NCBI GenBank assembly: GCA_023078685.1
Contig: JALGAS010000002.1
Coordinates: 1,054,001-1,118,000, forward strand
From: Neopestalotiopsis rosae
Taxonomy: Eukaryota > Ascomycota > Sordariomycetes > Amphisphaeriales > Sporocadaceae
Reading direction: 5' to 3'
DNA: 64,000 nt
Each line of letters begins with the position of its first letter. Positions within the stretch are counted from its first letter, which is position 1. Positions 46,094 through 57,178 of this stretch are shown piece after piece. A model generated the notes under the pieces. That model was not told the DNA's origin. It worked only from the letters and a program-made list of their open reading frames with translations, and ran no database searches. Both the position numbers and the translations under genes were made by a program.

Positions 46094-47005
46094 ATGGCCA
46101 GCAAAGAAAGCCCCGGCAAGTGGCCCAACGGAGCACGCGCTGCCGTTGTGCTGACCCTCGACAATATGGGCGAGGCCGCAGACATTCAGAGGAAACTCTG
46201 GCCCGAATCAGAACCCGTGGGCCAGCACTATACTGTCAAAAAGACCATACCTTCCATATTGGCTCTTCTCAAGAAATACGACATTTCTGTCACATATTTC
46301 GTTGAGACTTGGAATCTCGACATTTACGGCGACTTTATCGTCGATCAGCTTGTTGCCAATGGACACGAAATTGGTTGGCACGCTTGGCAACATGAGCCGT
46401 GGGCGAAACTGGACGAGACTGGGGAACGGCAGAATTTTGAACGCAGTTTTGGGTCAAATGGAATTAGCAAATGGACCGACAAGATCGAGTCCTATTCTGG
46501 TTTTCGCCCTCCTGGGGGCATCATCAATGACAAGACACTCGAAATGTGCATCGACCACGGCCTACAATACATCAGCCCCGCTGGTGAAGAGGCTGCTCAA
46601 GTCAAGGTCGACTGCTCAAATGGACAAAAACAAATCACTGTCCTTCCTTTCAAGTGGGCTACCGTTGATGCATATTATTACATGGAGACATTTGCTGGTC
46701 TCCGGCGCATGAAGGGCGAGTATCCCCAAGAGCCGCAAGATCCGCAGGTCCTAGTTGCGCGCTACATCGCAGAGGTCGACAGAGTTATTGAGAATGGCAC
46801 GTTCCTGTCCCTCCTCTTCCATCCCTTCCTGACTACCAACCCGGAACGGCTGGAGGCACTCGAGACGGTGCTGAAATACCTGGTAAACAGGAGAGCCGCA
46901 GGTGACATTTGGCTGGCTCGCTGCAAGGATATCGCGGCCTTTATACAGGACCATCCTACTGTCGTTGGATCGGATCCACAGTGGGATCTGTCATCGTGGC
47001 GTTGA
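46094..47005 (+). CDS. Polysaccharide deacetylase-family (NodB-like) protein
   Basis: Single-exon protein of 303 residues with the NodB homology fold. Motif 1 reads TLDNMGEA (21-28) where classical enzymes have TFDD; the metal-binding second Asp is therefore Asn24. Motif 2 is intact as His96-AWQ-His100 (GWHAWQHEPW), and motif 3 is FRPPGG near residue 140. This variant resembles cytosolic PuuE/HpPgdA-like proteins, not secreted chitin deacetylases, and there is no signal peptide. It may hydrolyse an amide or cyclic imide instead of chitin; this is inference. The chosen ATG is the second in frame, starting MASKESPGKWPNG; an upstream ATG would add 16 residues. It is divergent from homogentisate dioxygenase and convergent with the HET gene. 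Confidence 0.88.
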   Translation: MASKESPGKWPNGARAAVVLTLDNMGEAADIQRKLWPESEPVGQHYTVKKTIPSILALLKKYDISVTYFVETWNLDIYGDFIVDQLVANGHEIGWHAWQHEPWAKLDETGERQNFERSFGSNGISKWTDKIESYSGFRPPGGIINDKTLEMCIDHGLQYISPAGEEAAQVKVDCSNGQKQITVLPFKWATVDAYYYMETFAGLRRMKGEYPQEPQDPQVLVARYIAEVDRVIENGTFLSLLFHPFLTTNPERLEALETVLKYLVNRRAAGDIWLARCKDIAAFIQDHPTVVGSDPQWDLSSWR

Positions 47006-47102
47006 CCCTGGAGATGCACGACAGTACAGGAAGATTCCAATGGCTTCAAGCTCCAAGGGGAATAATCTTGCGTTTTTAATAGAGGTTTCCGTAGACTTCT
47101 AC

Positions 47103-48671
47103 TCATAGCCATGTGCCAGTGTCCCAGATCGCATCGTCGTCTCCACAGTATATAACAACATTGCCGTCGTCTTGTACCACCAAATACGACGTCTCATCTC
47201 CCTCTGCGGTATTATCGCTTCTCCATTGATCGTAGCCCTGATCCGAGAGAACAAGGGTCCCGTTGGGATCTAGTCGCAGAACTGGAGATTTCGCAAGATT
47301 GCGAACAGTGTGGGAAGCCCACAGCACTTTGTAGCTTTCTTGCTTGTCGTAGAGCACCAAGTTGCAGTCTTCCTGCATGACGAGGCAAAACCGCTCGTTT
47401 TCCGAGCACAGAGCGTGAGCCTGTTCCAAAGTCTCGCCTACTCGCAGGCGCCTCGTCTGCTCAATAATGGGCTTCTGCGCGGTACCGGTCTGCCAAATCT
47501 CCTTGCCGTCCGACAAGATGACGGCGTTTCCGTCGTCTTGCAGCACCAGGACAGAGCTCTCGTTGCCGCGGCCGGCCGTCTCGGTCGACCAGATGGCCCA
47601 CTTGTTCCACGCAAACATCATGACCAGGTTGCCGTCCCCTTGCATGACGATTACGCGGTCGCCTCCGCCCCCCATGGTGTCGGAGGCCCAAAGCGGGAAT
47701 CTGCCTTGGTGCAGGTCGTAGATGACAAAGTTGCCGTCGCCCTGGTTTTCAAAGGTAAATCTTCCGTTTGACGATGTGAGCATCTCCTCCGAGTTGAGGA
47801 AATCGTTGCACTTGAGCTGGTTCTTGCGGTCGCGTCTTTTACCCGTCGCAAAGATTCTGGCTTCTTCTTTTTCGTTTTCTGTAATATGTGTTAGCATCAC
47901 CAGGTTGCTCCAGATCATAGACAAGTTTGGGTGTTTACCCTCAATCTCCTTCCGTAGCCGACGGAGTGCATGCCTTCGCCCTTCGCCGTATATGGGGGGC
48001 ATATAGACATCAAATATTCCCAATAGCGCATATGCATGATCCTCATCGCGCGTGGCCTGTCGGTGGCTCGCCCATGCCATGCGCTCCTCGACGGAGAACT
48101 TTGTCAGGTCGTGTCCCCTGAGTGCGGCCGCAGCAATGTCGGTCAACTCCTGAATTTCGTCGTCGAGCGACTCTTTGTCGCCTAGGCGGTGTCCGTCCGC
48201 TGTGAAGAACTCGACAGATTTCGGCGCGAGAAGCTCTTGGAGCGTCCACGATCGCGTGAACCATCGACTCTCACGAAAGGCAGCCTCCCAGGCTGATTGA
48301 GCAGGCTGTCCCTCGGAACCTTCCGAGTTGTCGCCAATGGTGACATCCGACATGTATACATAACATTTGGCAGCATCGCGGTACCAGCGATACATGGAGT
48401 TTAGAGCCTCGGACAGCTCAGTGCTGTTTGACTTGTCAATGCAGCATGTGTCGATCCAGAAATGTGATAACCCATCCGTGGCAGCCTGGCGTGCACAGAA
48501 TTCGATCTTGCGATAGCCCTTTTTCTTTTGCGCTGAACCGTCCCACAAGTCCTTGAATGTGACTTCCTCTTCGTTGGTGCCCCATGTATGTGACAGTATG
48601 GCATATTGAGGAAAGTCGCCATAGAATGTGGTTAGGCGCAGATTGCCGTCTTCTAGAGTGAGAAGGCGCAT
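47103..48671 (-). CDS. HET domain protein fused to bulb-type lectin repeats
   Basis: Heterokaryon-incompatibility-type protein. The N-terminal HET domain (about 1-230) has the usual blocks: YAILSHTWG, GYRKIEFCARQA, FWIDTCCIDK, MYRWYRDAAKCYVYMSD, WFTRSWTLQELLAP and MPPIYGEG. The C-terminal ~220 residues hold six repeats of the bulb-lectin pattern QxDGNxVxY (QGDGNFVIYD, QGDGNLVMMF, QDDGNAVILSD, QEDCNLVLYD, a weaker LDPNGTLVLSD, QDDGNVVIYC), i.e. about two beta-prism mannose-binding domains. A 60-nt segment at 47938-47879 has a GTAAAC donor, GCTAAC branch site and ACAG acceptor, and is divisible by 3. If spliced, the product is 502 residues; if retained, 522. HET domains trigger cell death in fungi; the lectin part may sense a glycan (inference). 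No signal peptide. Confidence 0.92.
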   Translation of the reverse strand: MRLLTLEDGNLRLTTFYGDFPQYAILSHTWGTNEEEVTFKDLWDGSAQKKKGYRKIEFCARQAATDGLSHFWIDTCCIDKSNSTELSEALNSMYRWYRDAAKCYVYMSDVTIGDNSEGSEGQPAQSAWEAAFRESRWFTRSWTLQELLAPKSVEFFTADGHRLGDKESLDDEIQELTDIAAAALRGHDLTKFSVEERMAWASHRQATRDEDHAYALLGIFDVYMPPIYGEGRRHALRRLRKEIEGKHPNLSMIWSNLVMLTHITENEKEEARIFATGKRRDRKNQLKCNDFLNSEEMLTSSNGRFTFENQGDGNFVIYDLHQGRFPLWASDTMGGGGDRVIVMQGDGNLVMMFAWNKWAIWSTETAGRGNESSVLVLQDDGNAVILSDGKEIWQTGTAQKPIIEQTRRLRVGETLEQAHALCSENERFCLVMQEDCNLVLYDKQESYKVLWASHTVRNLAKSPVLRLDPNGTLVLSDQGYDQWRSDNTAEGDETSYLVVQDDGNVVIYCGDDDAIWDTGTWL

Positions 48672-49574
48672 GTCGGATAGTGATAGTGTCCAACTTGGAC
48701 TATTACAGATAATACTGATGACAGAGCCGTGCTTGAAGATGGACCTTAGCGTAGTGATATACTCCAGCGATCTAGGGACAAGACTGAGGCAGGTCTGTAG
48801 CTATTCTAAGAGGGCCTACATGGGGATTTAAAAAAGCTTGTGATGCCCCTGTCGAAGGATGAAGTGATACCCACTTACAGCAGCGGGGCTGTGCCATCCT
48901 TAAAGCCCTGGAACGCGGCCGCTCCTCAAAGTATTTATATGATATAGAAAGCTCTCATTACCATTCTATTAATATTTGGCCGATCATATTGAGAGATTAA
49001 TCGGAGTGACAACCAGCAACTCTGCTGAGAACAAAGCGCAATGAGAGAGAGTATCCTTCGCCCACCTGAAGCTCCGCACTCGTATGTACTGGGTCTTCAG
49101 GGATTACAGGCCCCGGACTTGATGGGCCCAGAGTCCAAATAAAGAGTAGACTATTGACGGCACCAACTGCGGCTATACGGTTCAAGGCAGCATCGCCGGG
49201 CACCCATTTTGCTGGTTTCTTGTTCCTAGAGCCTCGATCAAAGAACTAGAACCATTCCCACAAGCTCATCATTGCGTCTGTTGTCAATCAAAATGGTAGG
49301 CAGGCATACGCGACGCCCCTCCATGAAGAGCCCAAGAAGTCGATAACGAACGACAAGCGACTATTGCGACTGGGTGGCATGATTGCCGTATCACTGACAA
49401 GGCAGCTTGTGCATTTGCACATATCCATGCTGTCGCGATACGTGTAATCATAGCTTTGCTTTATGACATCATCACCTATTCGACCTCGAGTATTGAAACG
49501 ACATGATGCTCGTTCCAAGCAGCCAAGAAAACAGCAGAATGGCATAAGGAAAACCAGGCAGATGTGCCAAATTC
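48672..49574. other. Intergenic, HET gene promoter
   Basis: About 900 bases holding the HET-lectin promoter and the 3' untranslated part of the SNF2 gene. A frame at 49,288-49,905 on the reverse strand runs through the last exons and intron of the SNF2 gene and is not separate. No other gene seen. Confidence 0.5.
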
Positions 49575-52500
49575 TCACTTGAGCCAATCTCGCAACTCCT
49601 GTAGCCGTTGATGGGACACTTGCGAACGTGCCGACAATAAGATACTGATGAGATCCTTCTTCTTGTCTTGTATATCCGTCACATACTATATCAATAACGT
49701 TAGCGATGGCTCTATTGCGCGTTTCGCTCTCTGTGAGTGTATCCTTACCTTCTCGATTGAGTCCTTCATCAAGAATCGAATGGTTGTGACATTTTGTGTC
49801 TGTCCGATTCTGTAGACACGAGCAAGTGCCTGCTCTTCTAGCGACGGATTCCACTGCGGCTCCATGAGATACACTCGCGATGCGGCTGTTAATGTCAATC
49901 TGCATATCATGTCAATAATCGCTTATCCTGATTTGAAAGTGTCAACTTCAAGAGTGGTAGTACTTACCCTACTGCGCCACACGAAAGCGACAGCAATAAT
50001 ATTCGAGTGGTGCCACCAGTTTGAAACTTCTCAAAGATGGCCTTGCGATCCTTTGGCTTGACCTTTCCGTCAATTTGGACACAGGCAATGCCGGCTTCAT
50101 TCAAAGCAGTATGAGCAATGTCGAGGGTAGTTTTCCAAAACGAGAAAACAATGCTAACATAATGAGTTGAAGGCTTGATCAAGTGATAGTGGGAGAGCTC
50201 ACCTTTTAGTGCTTGTTGGAATCCGCTGCAAATCATCCAATAAGGCGCGGATCTTGGTCGGGTAGTCTTGCAGTTCGTGGTGTCTATTGACATCGACCGC
50301 AAAAGGGCTGGGCGAGCGACTGAGGGCATCTAAATGCACGGTGGCTATAGGGCATTCCGTATCACAATTGCAGAGTGCAAAGGGCTGCGGATGAGTCTCT
50401 CTCAAACTGTAACATGGTGTGCACCACAGTTGAAGGCACCTGGTGAGATGGACCTGGACTGACGGCATAGGTTCAAGTAGCCGCGCATCGAAATTAGGCA
50501 TGTTGACTTCGACGGGGCTGTTGCATTCGATGCATGTCATGGGCAGTCCCAGCGAGGAAAATTGACCAAGCGCCTTGTGTGCGGCGGTGCTCGACCACCA
50601 CTCCACCACACTGTCAGTTTCTGCCTCCAACTTGCGTTCTGCAGAACCGCCATTCGGCTGCCAGAGGCCGTGATTGCAGATCAACCGAAGATGATTGATC
50701 TTGTGGATTGCGTTCTTGTATCCTCCTTTGACGTTTTGGTTGTTCAAAACGTCATTGATAAATTCCAAGGCCTTTTCCTTTGCCTCGTGATACATCTGCA
50801 TTTCTTGCTCGTTGAAGCTGATATACATCTTCAGCTCTACCCGATCTGGCAATACAATATGGTCGCCAGATCTTCGGAGCATGATGTAACGCAGGAGTTG
50901 CTTTAGGCGGTTCGTTGCAAGAACCCCCTCCCCACTCCTCCACAAGCTCGTGAAATGGTTATCAAAGGTGTCTTTGTCGTCATATGGATGAATTTGAAGA
51001 AATTTGAGTAGGCTCTGAAGATCACACAAGTTGTTTTGTATGGGAGTCCCGGTAACAGCCCATCGAGAGGATGAATTGATGTCACATACTGCCTGCGTGG
51101 TGACAGCCGATGGGTCTTTGATAGAATGAGCTATTGGACGTTAATCATTGACAGCTAAATGATTTCAATTACTGAACAGACCTTCATCAATGATTACCCT
51201 GTTCCAATGTGTGGTGAACAGAATGCTTCTTTGTCGATTTGTGCGCCACTCAGTAGCGAGTGTGGGATAGGTGACCAACACAATGTCTAGCGTTTCCAGG
51301 TCTTGCGCATTTATGATTTTTGATGGGCCGTGGTGGCAACGCCATTTGCAATTCATAGATCCGAGGTGCCTATCAAAATCAGGTCAAACGGCCAATGGTT
51401 GAGGATCAAAACTCAGACTCACTTGATGAGCTCATGCTGCCAATTCTGTAGCACTAGAATATTGTGAGCCCGAATCGTCTGTGTTCAGCGTCTGGAGACT
51501 TACACGATGGTGGCATGATTAGAAGGGTTGTTTTGATGTAGGATGGTTTATGTTGTAATGGAGGACTAATGTCCCCTTCGACAGCTCTATGTGTCATGTC
51601 GTGTGCAATTAACGCGATCATGCTGAGAGACTTGCCAGACCCCATGTTGTCGGCGAGAATGCCGCCACGGAAGGACGGTGGCTGTTGAAAATGGAAAGAC
51701 TTGTCTATGTTATTGATGTACCTGAAATCACTTCGATCAGTAATAATCATGCGAGCAACGCAATAATTTGCATGTACTTACCCAATGTCCCCATTGAGTT
51801 TCTTTTTCAATGACCAAAGATCTGTACGGACACTCATTAGATTCCATCCCGCTTCACGATTTCGCATAAATGTCAGGGCCTGCTTTTGATGCCTAGAAAG
51901 TATTAGATCTTGGGAAACCCCACGTTCACTGAGCAAACTTACAGCTGAAGTGGTGTCAAGAGATGACTTGACCCCTCTGTCGGTGTCAGGTCGACTTGGG
52001 TGGTGAATTGTGCAAGAACATCAATCATTGCAGCTTCCTCCTGCTCCACGGCCAGCTCTGCCCGAGACGACAAGTTATATGTCCGCGCTTCTTCAGGGTT
52101 GAATAGTCGCTGTGGATTCGAGTATACGGCATCGCGGCTTGCCCCTACGGGATCTTGCAGAAAAAAACTGGTGCTGTTCAAAACGTCTTTGAGATCCGCT
52201 CCTAGATCTTCCGGTCCATATAGAATGACGTGGGCAGAGTGAGACGACTGCGAACCTTGTCTTCCCATGGGAAACGTATTTGCTGCGACATTGATTTCTA
52301 GGTCGAAATTCTCCCTGTAGAGCAGCTCTAAGAGCTCCGTATCTCTTGTGGATAGGGTAGCAACAACTGAATCGGCCCATAGCTGCCCACTTTCGCCAAG
52401 TCGTACTGTTCCTATTCCTTCCAAAGATGTTGGATGGATTCGAGCGATAGATAAAACCAGCTAACATAAAATTAAATATGCTATCCACGTAAAGCTGTAA

Positions 52501-52882
52501 GAAAGCTCACCATTCCAAAGCAAATGAAGCAGTTGCTGGTTACAATGTTTGAGCCTTTTGGACGAGCTCCATCTTCGATCAGCATTTCGTGCGGCGTTGG
52601 GAATGATGTCAAAGGGTCGAAAACATCATCAGGCTGTAAAGATGGGTGTAGTGGTGTGTTTTCGGGGTGAGACCAGTTTGAGCTTTCTGGAACTGCTGCA
52701 TCTCCAAACAGCCATCCATTTGGCGTTGGCAACGGTGGAAAAGCCCCAAAAGCATCGTAAGGCTGTACAGTTGGTTGAAGCGTTGCGGTCTCGGGATAGT
52801 ACCAATTTGAGTTCTGAACAAAATGATTGTGATGATTATCCGTGTGATACTGTTTCAGTCGTTTGGCGCCCGGCTCATCCAT
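49575..52882 (-). CDS. SNF2-family helicase-like ATPase (RAD5/RAD16-like group)
   Basis: Predicted 937 residues from ten exons: 52882-52511, 52460-51943, 51892-51782, 51721-51504, 51453-51423, 51369-51182, 51130-50203, 50153-49968, 49899-49749 and 49685-49575. Introns are 49-68 nt, and the sixth uses a GTCTGT donor. Helicase motifs: LTPLQLHQKQALTFM, motif I GGILADNMGSGKS, motif II IIDEGAH, motif III WAVTGTPIQNN, then LSLSCGAVGLTLTAASRVYLMEPQWNP and RVYRIGQTQNV at the C-terminus. Motif I usually reads DxMGLGKT and motif II DEAH, so both are altered. A Cys-rich stretch between the lobes (TCIECNSP, WCTPC, CNCDTECP) looks like a degenerate RING finger. Nuclear DNA translocase by family; specific role unknown. 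It is divergent from the NACHT-C2H2 gene. Confidence 0.9.
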
Positions 52883-53462
52883 TTTGCAGCGCAGGAAGAC
52901 TGTTGAAATCGAGGTTTCGTCGAGACCTTTGCGATGTTGGTGTTAAAGGGATGAAAAACTTTGCTGCCATCTAGCTTGTCGTCACGAACAGTGAGGCTGA
53001 GTGTGGTGCTTTTCATCTGTAATACAACGCACACATGCTTGTTCAGTGGTCGGGAGTGCAGCCGTTCAGCCCGCATAGAGAGGCGCAGCAAGGTGAACTC
53101 AGCTGCTTAATTCGCCCATCAATCTGCCCGGCAGTTAACGAGTCGCGGCCCAATTTGACACACATGCGGGGTCTACTAATGAGGCCCTTTTCTCGATGTA
53201 CTAAGAATTTAATTACTCACACCTGATGTGTAAAATAGTGAAAGAACCTGAAGCCTTGTACTATCTCACCACTTTTCTCCCGCTCGTCGATGCAACGATT
53301 GCCATCCATGAACATCTGCAAATTTTACAACAGGATTGATAATCTCATTCTTTGTGTTCAAGCCGAATTGCCTGCCGATTTGCCCAACCTTCGCGGTTTG
53401 TCACTGATTTCTACGGTGACCTTCCAGCGGCACTTTCTTGCGGCTCCTGATCCTGTAAGGCT
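52883..53462. promoter_or_regulatory. Bidirectional promoter between SNF2 and NACHT-C2H2 genes
   Basis: 580 bases between divergent starts; it must serve both genes. No obvious inverted repeat or TATA box chosen with confidence. An upstream frame (53,290-53,556) overlaps the NACHT gene start but carries no domain. Confidence 0.4.
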
Positions 53463-56400
53463 ATGGCACAAAGACTCATCGAAAGGGCCTGCGATCGCTT
53501 TCGCAAAGAAATTTCAGCAGAAGATGCAAGCGAAATACTTTCAACCGCAAGTATAGATGAGGTCAAGCTCGCTCTTGGACAGATTGAAAGGCACTTGGCC
53601 GCTCGACAATCCTTGCGAAACTTTGACAGGATTGCACCATTCTTGGGTGCTGCGGAGCGATTTTCACAAGTTGTTGAAGTTGTTTGCAATGGTACACCAT
53701 ACTTACCATGGATCTGGGTATGGTTGATTCTCATTCTTGCTTACTTGTCTCGCAGCCGCTTACCAAAACGCCAGGCCCCGGTGAAATTCATCATACAGGT
53801 TAGTGGGGAGATGAGAGTTCCACAATGCACTTCATGAATAACAGCGCAAATAGTCTGCTCGGGACCATGCCCATGTCCTGGACAAACTATTGATGGCATA
53901 CGGTAACATTGGAACACATATGCCAAGATTGTCTCGATACGCCGAAGCATTTCCGGACGACCATGCTTTTCAACAAATGGTCGCGTATCTCTTCGAGGAT
54001 GTCCTCGAATTTCATCGGAAAGCGTATTCCATGATCAAGAAGCAAGGTACCTGGATATCTGGAGTATTTAACGTTGTATACGAAGCACTGACCATCGATA
54101 GGTTGGATTGTCTTCTTTTCGTCTGCCTGGGGTCGGTTTGAACATCGTTTCTCGAGCTTGTTGGATAGCATAGAGCAATCAAGCAAACAGATCGACCGCG
54201 AAGCAGTTGCGCTGGATATTATGAAGACCGCCGAGCAAAGATGCAAAGCGGCCGTAGATGCCGCAGCAGAAGAGAAGAGGTGGCAGACACAACAATTCCA
54301 GGCGATCATGAGTTGGCTGGGGATCGAGGATGACATCCAAGAGGCAAAACTGGATATGAATGCAAGTAAATGCTATGACGGAACGTGCCAGTGGCTCATG
54401 CAGTCTGGGAAGATACGTACATGGCTTCAAAGAACTAGAGGCACCCCTGTGCTCTGGTTGAATGGAAAACCAGGGAGCGGGAAGTCGATCCTGAGCTCCA
54501 TGCTCATACGATTCCTTCGGAATGATCCAAGCCGTCGAGTATGCTTCTTCTTTTGCGACTACAACACATCGCCCATGGACGTTGTCACCCAAGTTCTGCG
54601 GACTATTTGCTCACAAATCATTCGTATGGCTCCAGATTTGGTACCCTATGTGTACGATGAGTGCTTGGGCAAAGCCCAAAGACCCTCTTCGGACGTCATG
54701 AAGAGGATTTTACCGCAACTATTAACCCGATTCCAAGATATTCAAGTTATTGTTGATGGAATTGATGAGGTCCCACAATCGGAACACCGACATCTCATCA
54801 AGAATCTGTTATTACTTCCAACCACTTGTACCGGCCTCAGATTACTGCTCGTGAGCCAAGATTTGCCGAGCATCTCTGCTCCGCTATCGAAGAAACCGAG
54901 ACTGTGCCTCAGTGAGGAGGCAGAAGCAACACGCAAAGATCACGCTATGATGGTGAAAGGATCCCTTCAGGAGTTGAATGATGACCAAGACGGCACTATT
55001 CCAGACGAAGTGATGGAGAAATTGAAAAATGATATCTTGAACAAATCTGAAGGTCCGTATTGTCCGATTCTACTTAGAATAATTACCTACTTAGATCGCA
55101 TCATAGGCATGTTTCTCTGGGTTAGCTTGGTCATGAGTCTCCTCAGGATGTCTGCAAGTATGCAGGAGTTGCAACAACAAATTTCCTCGCTCCCAAGGTC
55201 TCTAGCCGAAGTGTGAGTTTTCTTCCAAGCTCATTTGACATTTCCTTTGCTGATAGTGCTCACAACAGATACCAAAAGCTCTTGAACAACATCTGCAATC
55301 AGTACTCGGCGAACTCTATCCCAAGGATCAAAAGGATATTCGCTTGGCTAAGATGCCACAAGGGGCGACAACCAATGTTGAAGTGTGAAGTTCGCATCGG
55401 AATGATGCTAGATGAAAACACACAGCGAATTTCACGTGACACTCGACCATTCCCAAACGCGACTGACATATGCAAACCTCTGATTGAAGATGGCCCGGGG
55501 AATACGTTGGTGTTTGTTCACTCAACAGTACCACAGTAGGGCTCTCAGTCCCACATTCTACTAGCATTGAGAGCTAAAGTAAGGCCTAGGTTTCTATTCG
55601 AGAACGGACCCAATTCTTTCGTGTCCATACCCGAAGCCATAGCATCTGTGACTTTTGCATGTATCTGCCAGCTTGATCAAGCTCTTGAGCCCACGCAAAC
55701 CTCTGGTTCGACGAGTATACCCATGATTGACATTGCAAACGGCCTTTACGGTCTGCTCCCATATTCAAATCAGTACTGGACCCAGCATCTCCTCGACTTT
55801 CTTACACACTCGGAACAGGTGGAAACGAGCTTCTCCGCTGCATTAGTCAAGAGTCTAAAGCAATTGTGTCAAAAGCTGATGAGGCTGTCGGACTTTTATG
55901 AGGTTTATGCAGTGGCCGACGAGAATTTCAAACTCTTGCATAAGTATCTTGACGCCGATGAAACCACGATCATTACACACATCATCAACAATCAGGAAAA
56001 ACCACCAATGACTCAAGGTGGGTAAACACGGTCCACCTATCCTTGATATGATGTTGCTGACTTTGGGTCTAGAACAAACGGTCACAAGTACAGTTGACGC
56101 TCACTCTGCAAGGCTCCAGGATTATCACCGCACAGTCCGCCATGTCGTCGAGCAGAGTTCGATCCCTGGTGTTGATCAATATGATTTGATCGCTTTCAAA
56201 GAGGACTACGGCCCCAGTGCATTTGTCTGTGACTGGTCAGGCTGCGATCGCATGCTTCGTGGATACCCTTCCCAACATCAACTGTCTTCTCACCAAGCAC
56301 GTCATACGCAAAATTTGCGATGCTATGACGAAAATTGCCCATACAATGATGTCGGCTTTGCCACAGAGACAAGTCTGAAGAATCACAAGCGGAAAATGCA

Positions 56401-57178
56401 TCCGGGTCCTGGAATGGAACCGATTCCCAAACGACTTCGAAAGGATACGACACAGAGAGGTGGCGAGAATGAGAGGACATCTATGGCGGTAATTCGCGGA
56501 GATTCTCCAGGATCAAGAGAATTCTCACCCGAAGTACCGCCACCATTACCACCACCACGTTATGACATCTGGGACGAAAATTTTGAAATCAGGGACAATT
56601 ATAAGTCTGAAGATTATCAGTTATTCCCCCGCGGAGGTTTTCGACCTACTGCCTCAGATGATCTTGTCTTTGGATCAGCTACAATGGACGATGTCAAGCG
56701 ACTGGAAGAGCAGATGGCTGTATTTCCAATGCAGGCTGCAGATTTCGGGGCGGGCTATGGTGACGATCAGCAGCAGCCACAAGTGCAAAATACGATGAGC
56801 AGATCAGATATGTCGATCAATGCAATCCTCACACCTCCTGTCAAAGGGGCGGCTTCAGGGCAGGAACAATTAGAGCAGACACGCCCGTATTACCAGGGAT
56901 TTCTGGTAGAACAACAGGCGGAGCTACAACAACATGATGAACACCTCAAGCAAATGAGTTTTGAGTATGAACCGATAGACAGCCAGATGATCGCTCGACT
57001 GCAACACAAGCAACCGATGGTTGCGAATGGAAACTTGGTAGTGACTACACCGGATTTGGGCGTCAACATGGAGGGAAACCTCAAATGGAGAGACTGGCAG
57101 AATACCGTTAGAAGATTCGGGGCAGACGCTGGTCTCAGTCCTGGGCCGACTGGAGGCGGATTTTCAGGCGGCGTCTAG
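53463..57178 (+). CDS. NACHT STAND protein with C-terminal C2H2 zinc fingers
   Basis: Predicted 1109 residues from eight exons: 53463-53717, 53775-53798, 53854-54046, 54102-55052, 55107-55212, 55269-55535, 55590-56017 and 56073-57178. The second exon codes only eight residues (APVKFIIQ) yet fits the conserved helical N-terminal domain (PYLPWIW|APVKFIIQ|SARDHAHVLD). The fourth intron (54 nt, GTCCGT donor) interrupts GMFLWVSL and is divisible by 3. NACHT: Walker A GKPGSGKS near residue 278, Walker B VIVDGIDE near 375. The region after it is helical. The last exon has a C2H2 pair: CDWSGC...HQARH and CYDENCPY...HKRKMH (about 795-850), then a disordered, Gln/Pro-rich tail. The fingers suggest nucleic-acid or protein binding; receptor role inferred from family. 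Confidence 0.9.

Noticed and set aside
49288..49905. 205-codon reverse frame taken as a separate gene
   Set aside because: It overlaps exons 9 and 10 and an intron of the SNF2 gene in a different frame.
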